64,000 bases of DNA from Slackia heliotrinireducens DSM 20476 (lineage in GTDB: Bacteria > Actinomycetota > Coriobacteriia > Coriobacteriales > Eggerthellaceae), in NCBI RefSeq assembly GCF_000023885.1, contig NC_013165.1, forward strand, positions 2,108,001 to 2,172,000, given 5' to 3'. Every line of letters starts with the position of its first letter. Within the stretch, counting starts at the first letter, position 1. The notes beneath the pieces were generated by a model. That model was not told the origin of the DNA and did not search any database. It saw only the letters and a program-made list of their open reading frames with translations. This document shows, piece after piece, positions 57,973 to 64,000 of the stretch. The position numbers and the translations under genes are program-made.

Positions 57973-58395
57973 CTATTCTTGGGATGCGCAGTCTTCGCAA
58001 ACGCCGTAGAACACCGTGCGCATGGGATCGATGGCGAAACCATGGGACTCCAGCATATGCCCGCTGATTTCCGCCAGATGAGCGCATTCGACGTGGATGA
58101 GCCGCCCGCACGACGTGCAGACGCAGTGGAAACAATGGGGGGTGCAGCATTGTCCTTCGGGACCTACATATTCGAAACATGCCGCGCCGTTGCTGCCCAT
58201 CGAGTATTTCAGCATAAGGCCTTCGCCGACCAAGCGCTCAAGGTGCCGGTACACGGTGGCCGAACCCATACGCACACCGCTTTTATCAAGCAGCTCGCAT
58301 ATAGTCTTGGCCGTAAGGTGCTCTCCCTTTACGGTTTCCAGGAAGGCCACCAGATCGGCCCTTTGCTTGGTTTTGTACTCGATGCCGTTGGTCAT
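57973..58395 (-). CDS. Fur-family metalloregulator (Zur/Fur-like)
   Basis: 140 residues from ATG 58395 (AAGGAA upstream). The winged helix LVAFLETVKGEHLTAKTICE-KSGVRMGSATVYRHLERL is followed by CTPHCFHCVCTSCGRLIHVE, a Cys-rich region with the two CxxC-type structural zinc pairs, and GVCEDCASQE at the end. Metal-bound Fur proteins repress uptake genes. It is divergent from zip over a perfect palindrome (58411-58429), its probable operator. Confidence 0.92.
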   Translation of the reverse strand: MTNGIEYKTKQRADLVAFLETVKGEHLTAKTICELLDKSGVRMGSATVYRHLERLVGEGLMLKYSMGSNGAACFEYVGPEGQCCTPHCFHCVCTSCGRLIHVECAHLAEISGHMLESHGFAIDPMRTVFYGVCEDCASQE

Positions 58396-58410
58396 GTCGG
58401 TTCCTTGTGT

Positions 58411-58429
58411 TTTGAGAATGTTTCTCAAA
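58411..58429. promoter_or_regulatory. Fur-family operator (perfect 8-bp inverted repeat)
   Basis: TTTGAGAATGTTTCTCAAA between the divergent fur-like and zip genes. Partial second copy CATTCTCAAATTTGATAA at 58444-58461. Confidence 0.8.
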
Positions 58430-58500
58430 TTGTTTCTGATATCCATTCTCAAATTTGATAACGTGCTCACAGCAATAATATCGCACAAAGGAGCCTTAAG

Positions 58501-59229
58501 GTGGGACTTGTCGTTACATTCATATTGGGGGCATTCGTATTGGCGGGCGCCGCAATCGGCGCCTTCGCCAAAAACGAAGAGCTCATCCGGGAGGTATCCA
58601 TCGCCGTGGCATTGGGTGCCATGGCCATGCTGCTCATCGAGGACCTTGTCCCTGAAGTCGTGGAAGAGGCCTCTGTCCTGGGCTATCCGCTGATTGTCGT
58701 CGGTATCTCCCTCGGCGTGGCCGTCCTTGTGGTCCTCGACCGGTTTTTGCCCGATCACCACCACGAGGCAGACCATAACGACAGCGCCCTGCATATCGGC
58801 CTAGCGACGGCCATCGCTCTCATCATCCACAACATCGTCGAGGGCATGGGCGTATACAGCGTGTCCATCGAATCGGCCACGCTGTCGGTGCTTTTGGGCA
58901 TCGGCATCGGCATTCACAACATCCCGATGGGCATGATTGTCTCCGCAGGCATCCGCGACCAGTCGACGCCGCAAAAGATCGCGGTCTTGGCTGCGGCGTC
59001 GCTTTCCACGTTTGTCGGCGGTCTGGTCATGTTCACGCTGAGCTCAGCAATCGATGAGCGAATCGTCTTGTTTATGATCTGCTTGACCATCGGCATGCTG
59101 GGCTACATCATCCTCTTCGAGCTCGTTCCGCATGTCGTGTGTTCCAAAAACAAACCTATGGCATTGCTCTGCATCGTCATAGGCCTGGCCGCCGTGGCCG
59201 CCAGCGGGTTGCTCGAAGGCCTGGCCTAA
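58501..59229 (+). CDS. ZIP family metal transporter
   Basis: 242 residues; GTG start at 58501, with AAGGAG seven bases upstream. Seven or eight helices; metal-site motifs ALIIHNIVEGMGVYS (about 100) and GIGIHNIPMGMIVSAG (about 138); histidine-rich loop PDHHHEADHND (about 83-93). It imports Zn2+ or other divalent metals. Divergent to the Fur-like regulator and next to the CDF exporter. Confidence 0.92.
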   Translation: MGLVVTFILGAFVLAGAAIGAFAKNEELIREVSIAVALGAMAMLLIEDLVPEVVEEASVLGYPLIVVGISLGVAVLVVLDRFLPDHHHEADHNDSALHIGLATAIALIIHNIVEGMGVYSVSIESATLSVLLGIGIGIHNIPMGMIVSAGIRDQSTPQKIAVLAAASLSTFVGGLVMFTLSSAIDERIVLFMICLTIGMLGYIILFELVPHVVCSKNKPMALLCIVIGLAAVAASGLLEGLA

Positions 59230-59261
59230 TAACAACGCAGATATCCATCAGTCACGCATCC

Positions 59262-59284
59262 GCACCCCATCCGGGGTGCTTTTC
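59262..59284 (+). terminator. Intrinsic terminator after zip
   Basis: GCACCCC-ATCC-GGGGTGC-TTTTC. Confidence 0.85.
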
Positions 59285-59338
59285 ATATGCAATCACCTCC
59301 ATCTTCGCAGTGGGGTCGCCGCATCCTAAGACCGGCCC

Positions 59339-59590
59339 CTACACCATCCCGAGCCGATCCATGAGGTTTCGTTGCTTGCGCAGGAACCTGTCATCGAGCT
59401 CAAGGGGTTCCATCCCCATGGCCTCGCGAAGCTCGGCACCGACTTCGTTCACGCCGTCTTGCGTGCTCAACTGGGCGCAGGTCGCTTCTATTACGGTATA
59501 GTCGGGAAGAATCTCTTGTAAATGAGGGGTCGCCGACACGTCGTCGACGATATTCAATGCGACCTTCTTGTCGTGCCAATACAAGGTCAT
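59339..59590 (-). CDS. Small hypothetical protein
   Basis: 83 residues (MTLYWHDKKVALNIVDDVSA). The pattern of a short N-terminal beta region, CAQLSTQDGVNEVGAELREA and an Arg-rich end resembles a nuclease-associated or endonuclease-like fold (DUF559/VSR) only remotely; no assignment is made. Its ribosome site overlaps a 22-bp palindrome in the leader. Confidence 0.55.
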   Translation of the reverse strand: MTLYWHDKKVALNIVDDVSATPHLQEILPDYTVIEATCAQLSTQDGVNEVGAELREAMGMEPLELDDRFLRKQRNLMDRLGMV

Positions 59591-59599
59591 GGGTAGTTC

Positions 59600-59621
59600 C
59601 TTTCTGCACGCGTGCAGAAAG
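59600..59621. promoter_or_regulatory. 22-bp perfect palindrome at the 5' end of the 59590 gene
   Basis: Each arm is CTTTCTGCACG, mirrored without a spacer. On the minus strand its end forms part of the AAAGGAA ribosome site, so it could act as an operator or as a translation-blocking hairpin. Confidence 0.65.
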
Positions 59622-59732
59622 CACGAGCGCATCCTCTCGATAATTGCTTTGCGGATTTGTTGTTTGGGATTCCCAGTGCCACGGGCGGCCATGCCGTGGC
59701 TTCGCGATGACGTGAGTATACAACGGTTCCTC

Positions 59733-59802
59733 GGTGTTTCAAACGAGAATTTTCCCAGTTCAGGCTCAACTCAGGTCCACATCAGATTCAGTTTGAAACA
59801 CC
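59733..59802. promoter_or_regulatory. Long-spaced 12-bp inverted repeat upstream of proA
   Basis: GGTGTTTCAAAC and GTTTGAAACACC, perfect arms 46 bp apart, in the 353-bp gap 59591-59943. Candidate binding sites for one regulator; no gene is seen in the gap. Confidence 0.55.
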
Positions 59803-59943
59803 TTGCCAACCCCTGGTTTTCCACCATCGGACGGCACCGTGTAACGCTATTCGAACCGTCCGCCCTGCTCGTCCATACGCACTCCTCAAAGATGCGCTAC
59901 CCTGTAACGCATCATCCGACATCCCAGAGTAGACGGAGACGCC

Positions 59944-61227
59944 ATGAGCATGAAAGAGAACGCCCATCAGATGAAAATCGACTCCCCCGCTTTGGCGGCG
60001 ACAAGCGTGGAGCAGCGCAACCGCGCTCTGGAGCTCATCGCCCAAGCCCTGGAAGCCAACGCGGAGGTTATCTTCGCCGCAAACGCCCAGGACATGGACG
60101 CAGCTGCAGCAATGGGCGTGACACCGCAAGTGCTTAAGCGTCTCAAGTTCAACGATGCGAAACTGCGCGACGTCATCGACGGCATCCATCAGCTCATCGG
60201 CCTGCCCGATCCGCTTGGCAAGATCACGCTGGCCCGCGAACTGGACGAAGGGCTGGTGCTGCGCCGCGTCAGCTGCCCCATCGGCGTCATCGGCGTCATC
60301 TTCGAAGCGCGCCCCGACGCCCTCGTCCAAATCTCTACGCTGTGCCTGAAAAGCGGCAACTGCGCCATCCTCAAAGGCGGCAAGGAGACCGCACACACCA
60401 ACCGAGCCCTGTTCGACATCATCAAAGAGAACGCAGTGGCCGCCGGACTGCCGGAAAGCTGCCTGCTCCAGGCCGAGTCACACGACGAAATCGGAGAACT
60501 GCTCGCCTGCGACCACGATGTCGACCTGCTCATCCCCCGCGGTTCCAACGACTTCGTCCGTTACATCATGGACAACACGAAGATTCCTGTTCTGGGGCAT
60601 GCCGATGGCATCTGCCACATCTACGTCGACGCCAAAGCCGACCAAGATATGGCGCTGCCCCTGATTATCGACGCGAAAACCCAGTACGCCGCAGCCTGCA
60701 ACGCCGTCGAGACCATCCTGGTCAACCGCACCATCGCATCGGAGTTCCTGCCCAAGCTGGCGCAGGCCTGCGCCGATGCGGGCGTGAAGGTTCGCGGCAC
60801 GCAGGAAGTCGCCGGCATCATCGCCTGCGAAACAATGGGCGAAGACGAGTTTGCCACCGAGTACCTCGACCTCATCCTATCCGTCAAACTGGTCGAAGAC
60901 GTAGAAGAGGCCATCGACCACATCAACCGTTTTGGATCGCACCACACCGACTGCATCCTGACCTCCGACGATGCCGTATCGGAACGCTTCATGCAGATGG
61001 TCGACTCCGCCGGCGTGTACCGCAACGCATCGACCCGTTTCGCCGACGGCTTCCGTTACGGTTTCGGCGCCGAAGTGGGCATTTCCACGAGCAAAATCCA
61101 TGCCCGCGGCCCCGTAGGGTTAGAAGGGCTGGTCACGTACAAGTACCGCTTGACCGGCGAAGGCCACATTGTGGGCGACTACGCCTCTGGTGTTCGCGCG
61201 TTCAGCCACAAAGACATCGAGCTCTAG
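59944..61227 (+). CDS. proA: Glutamate-5-semialdehyde dehydrogenase (gamma-glutamyl phosphate reductase)
   Basis: 427 residues. Cofactor region [20 protein letters not shown], then [16 protein letters not shown]; catalytic Cys in [15 protein letters not shown] (about 257); C-terminal [28 protein letters not shown]. It reduces glutamyl phosphate with NADPH in proline synthesis. No proB is adjacent. Confidence 0.96.
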   Translation: [427 protein letters not shown]

Positions 61228-61231
61228 CGTT

Positions 61232-61972
61232 TTGGCTATCGCTCTCGCAATAGCAGGCATCGTCTGCATCGTATACGGCATCACCATCATGGCCGCCTGG
61301 TCGGGCACGATGTTCTTTGCCGTGTGGTATGCGATTGGATTCGCGCTCATTCTTTGCGGCTGGGGCGTCCATGCAGGAGCATTCGACGCCCTGCCCCGCT
61401 TCGCCCATATATCCATAGCCGGCCTCAGCGTCGTGCTCATCGCAGGATTCCTTGTAGCTGCAGGCTGCTCGCTCAGCGGATTCGACGAGCACGGGGAACC
61501 CGATCTGGATTGCATCGTGGTTCTGGGCGCCCAGATGAAGGCCGACGGCCCAAGCATCGTGCTGCGCCTGCGGCTGGACGCCGCCTACGACTACCTTGTC
61601 GAAAACCCCGAGACGGTATGCATCGTTTCGGGGGGACAAGGGCCCAACGAACCTATAACCGAAGCCGACGGGATGGCGGATTACCTTATCGAACGAGGCA
61701 TCGACGAATCGCGCATCATCCGCGAAAACACGTCTACCAACACCGTGGAGAACATCCGCAACAGCTCAGCTTTCTTCGATGCGGAACACGACCGCGTAGG
61801 CATCGTCACCAACAACTTCCACGTGTTCCGCAGCGTACGCATTGCACAAGCCCAAGGCGTGCAAAACGTATGCGGCATCTCGGCCGATTCGGTGGCTTGG
61901 TATCTGCCGAACAACATCCTTCGTGAATCGATGGGCATCGCAAAAGACCTTTTGAAAGGAAACCTCGGCTGA
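61232..61972 (+). CDS. YdcF-like (DUF218) membrane protein
   Basis: About 246 residues from TTG 61232, four bases after proA; a longer frame starts at 61169 inside proA. Three or four N-terminal hydrophobic helices precede LDCIVVLGAQMKADGPSIVL, VCIVSGGQGPNEPITEADGM and IIRENTSTNTVENIRNS (DUF218). Relatives (YdcF, SanA) are envelope proteins of uncertain function; one binds SAM. The start codon is not certain. Confidence 0.8.
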   Translation: MAIALAIAGIVCIVYGITIMAAWSGTMFFAVWYAIGFALILCGWGVHAGAFDALPRFAHISIAGLSVVLIAGFLVAAGCSLSGFDEHGEPDLDCIVVLGAQMKADGPSIVLRLRLDAAYDYLVENPETVCIVSGGQGPNEPITEADGMADYLIERGIDESRIIRENTSTNTVENIRNSSAFFDAEHDRVGIVTNNFHVFRSVRIAQAQGVQNVCGISADSVAWYLPNNILRESMGIAKDLLKGNLG

Positions 61973-62091
61973 CGCATGCGCGGGACGCAAACGATACGGA
62001 AACCCGATCGCCGCCCGCCAAGGCCAAAGCCTGACAACACCCATATCGTCGCACCAGGCATCCGGACCTCCGGCCAGCGTGAAACAGCCCG

Positions 62092-62919
62092 CTACGCGAA
62101 CAAATACATACAGTATTCGGCCAAACCGAGCAGCAAATCGTTCGCCTCGGCGAACCCGTGCTCCTCGATTGCATGCTTCGTTACGGCACCTACCTGCTCC
62201 ACTATGGCCTCGACACGCCGTTTGCCACGCTCGTTTATACAATACAGTCTATCCACGTGCACCAGGTCCCTCTTTTCGAGAGAATCCAAGAACCGCTCGA
62301 CAGCCTCTTCGGGCATGGCAAGGACGTTCGCCAGCTGGCCGACCGAACAGATCCCCTGAAACCTTTCGAGCGTGCACAGGACCACCACCTGAGCAATCGA
62401 CATGCCGTAATGCGAGCATTCGCGCTCCGACAGCATTCGATAGTCTATCAGCATACGAAGCGGTATCCCTGGAAACAGGGATTTGACCGAGCGTCCGCTG
62501 TCGCACCTGGAAGATAGGGTATGTAGCAACTCGACCAGATGTTCGAAGGAATCCTCGTCAAGAAGAGGGAAGACTTCAATCATGGATATGCCGACCATCT
62601 CTTCAGCCAGCGAGAGCCGCTCCTTCCCTTTTTCGGACAGCGCCAAAGCGTAACCGCGTCTATCCGACACATCGCGAATGCGTTCAACCAGCTCTTTCTG
62701 CTCCAAAAGCTCCATGTCGAAAAACGGATTCTTGGCGTATTCGTACGGCGGCTGGATTTCACGTATGGGGAGTCCGGAATCATGTTCGGACACGTTCGCA
62801 AGCATGGAGTATTCCGATGCCGTCAGATCAGATGCCACGCCGCATGTTGAATCAACCAACATGAACAAACGGTTCATCGCCACAAACATCTGACGCGCAT
62901 TCCCTGATGAGGAAGACAT
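62092..62919 (-). CDS. Tandem winged-helix (MarR-like) regulator 1
   Basis: 275 residues from ATG 62919. Two winged-helix units: DLTASEYSMLANVSEHDSGL-RDVSDRRGYALALSEKGKER and YGMSIAQVVVLCTLERFQGI-EEAVERFLDSLEKRDLVHVD-INERGKRRVEAI. The DRRGYALALSEKG wing and beta-turn are of MarR type. It probably acts as a single-chain dimer-like repressor. AAGGGA lies upstream. Confidence 0.72.
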   Translation of the reverse strand: MSSSSGNARQMFVAMNRLFMLVDSTCGVASDLTASEYSMLANVSEHDSGLPIREIQPPYEYAKNPFFDMELLEQKELVERIRDVSDRRGYALALSEKGKERLSLAEEMVGISMIEVFPLLDEDSFEHLVELLHTLSSRCDSGRSVKSLFPGIPLRMLIDYRMLSERECSHYGMSIAQVVVLCTLERFQGICSVGQLANVLAMPEEAVERFLDSLEKRDLVHVDRLYCINERGKRRVEAIVEQVGAVTKHAIEEHGFAEANDLLLGLAEYCMYLFA

Positions 62920-63400
62920 AGGCCGTTTCCCTTCGCATATTGCACAATCACAAAAAAGGATGGCAGAAGATGGATTGGGCAAACGCCCGCTGAGCTTCGG
63001 CGGATTCGCTTCGCAAACAAGGCACGGCATATGCAGAACACCGACGGATGGAACCGGACTTTTCGGCAGCAATCGTCCGCACCGGTCGGTTTGCATCGCG
63101 CCCTTTGTCGGTCAGCCGAACAGGTCGAGTTCGACACGAGCAATACGGCAGTATTATACACGCTGCCCATGCGAAAACGACAGCTGGAAGAACATGTCGG
63201 CGGCCAAACGAACGGCTAGTAGGGGGCCGAAGCCGCATATCGCACCCCAGGCTCAAAACGGAGCATCAACCTGTGCCCATCCGGCTCGATACTGAACCAG
63301 AGGCTGCATCAAGCAGCCGTACCCCAATAGATGGCAATGTAATTGAAAACAGATTCCCAAACCGCCGAAGCGGCAGATGCGTCAGCGGAGACGTGCCCAA
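62920..63400. other. Intergenic region without clear features
   Basis: 481 bp between two minus-strand regulators. It should hold the promoter of the 62919 gene; an AT-rich TATTATACAC near 63153 is the only -10-like element on the plus strand. No gene or RNA recognised. Confidence 0.45.
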
Positions 63401-64000
63401 CTAGCCCAGCGAAAAGCCGGAACGCGTCAAGATAACACGTGCAAGTTTAGAACCATGGCGCGTCAGCCGAAGCATACGGATGCGTTGATCTGCTTGCTGG
63501 GTGCCGACGTCGACAAGGTTTTGATTCTGCATGGACTTCAAAGCCATAGAGATGCGGGGCTGGGACAGCTTCGCCATATCCGATACGGCGCCAACCGATG
63601 CGGCGCCATGAGCGAACAGGAGCAGCACGGTACGAAGGGACGTTTCCGACAAGGACACGGACATCTCCGACTCGGCCTCATGGCCCGACCTGCGAAGGCT
63701 GGTCGTCGTAGTCACAAGATCAGCAAGTCTTTCCGCACCGAACTCGCGGGAAACCTCGAATACGACATTGGCCCCCTTATTCGAAAGCTTGAAATGGCAT
63801 TTCCGCAAGTCTTTGGAGTCGACGCTCTCGCGGATAAGCGCACGGGCCGTGGCTTTTTTGAGGCAACGGCTTGTTTTCGAAGGAGTCCAACTCAGCTGAT
63901 CCGCGATGCCGCCAGCAGTGTTGCGCTCGCTCTTCTGGAGAACCACGAGGAGCGCCAAGGTATCGAAATCCAAATCCCCCGCACTGATAATCGTGTCAAG
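63401..64000 (-). CDS. Tandem winged-helix (MarR-like) regulator 2, 5' partial
   Basis: At least 199 residues; the frame is open to the window end, so the start lies outside (the TTG at 63973 is internal). Two winged-helix units: GGIADQLSWTPSKTSRCLKK-KCHFKLSNKGANVVFEV and GAVSDMAKLSQPRISMALKS-QADQRIRMLRLTRHGSKLAR, the latter with a clear MarR wing (QRIRMLRLTRHG). It shares the tandem layout with the 62919 gene. Confidence 0.75.
   Translation of the reverse strand, partial: LDTIISAGDLDFDTLALLVVLQKSERNTAGGIADQLSWTPSKTSRCLKKATARALIRESVDSKDLRKCHFKLSNKGANVVFEVSREFGAERLADLVTTTTSLRRSGHEAESEMSVSLSETSLRTVLLLFAHGAASVGAVSDMAKLSQPRISMALKSMQNQNLVDVGTQQADQRIRMLRLTRHGSKLARVILTRSGFSLG

Overview
The window is high-GC Gram-positive DNA. 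AGGAGG ribosome sites are strong, there is an LPKTG-anchored surface protein, and the conjugation module is of the VirD4 / Maff2 / PrgI / VirB4 / NlpC-P60 type. Together with the chromosomal genes (guaA, degV, proA, a LuxR-type two-component locus) this fits a gut or oral Coriobacteriia (Eggerthellales) bacterium. That assignment is inference; no rRNA or other phylogenetic marker was compared.

The left two thirds is a tandem array of mobile DNA stacked on the 3' end of guaA. Three copies of the guaA stop-proximal sequence, each encoding Ile-Glu-Trp-Glu-stop on the minus strand, lie at 1533-1556, 5731-5754 and 44206-44229; only the last belongs to the intact guaA. They delimit three units. Unit L (before 1556, cut by the window) ends with a DUF4417 gene, an LHH nuclease toxin and a SUKH immunity gene. 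Unit A (about 1556-5731, 4.2 kb) has no integrase and carries a sigma factor, a membrane protein and an ABC exporter. Unit B (about 5754-44206, 38.5 kb) is a complete integrative and conjugative element (ICE). The right ends of L and A share a hairpin terminator, a conserved 24-bp box and the att copy. The ends of A and B carry clusters of short repeats that look like integrase arm sites, but with a different 8-mer in each unit (GGTAGCCA in A, GAGTTCCA in B).

Unit B, left to right: an ankyrin/leucine-variant repeat pair (minus strand); two small HTH proteins, a winged-helix replication protein with internal inverted repeats, and a DnaC-like loader; the conjugation operon (coupling protein, Maff2-like pilin, PrgI, VirB4, cell-wall hydrolase, VirB6-like channel, and a 1266-residue NlpC/P60-SpaA-VaFE adhesin); an abortive-infection gene; a relaxase/MobC module with a candidate oriT (minus strand); and a defence operon. 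The defence operon runs RHH protein, HsdM, HsdS, a DUF262/DUF1524 GmrSD-like nuclease, HsdR, then two overlapping genes that each carry an R-x4-H HEPN-type motif. After it come early-transfer-like genes behind a duplicated leader, and finally the integrase, excisionase and XRE repressor module with three operators.

Right of 44206 the DNA is ordinary chromosome: guaA, a DUF1836 regulator, degV, a peptidase C26, thpR, a membrane sensor / histidine kinase / response regulator operon, a CDF exporter, Fur-type regulator and ZIP transporter cluster, proA, a YdcF-like protein, and two winged-helix regulators, the last cut by the window end.
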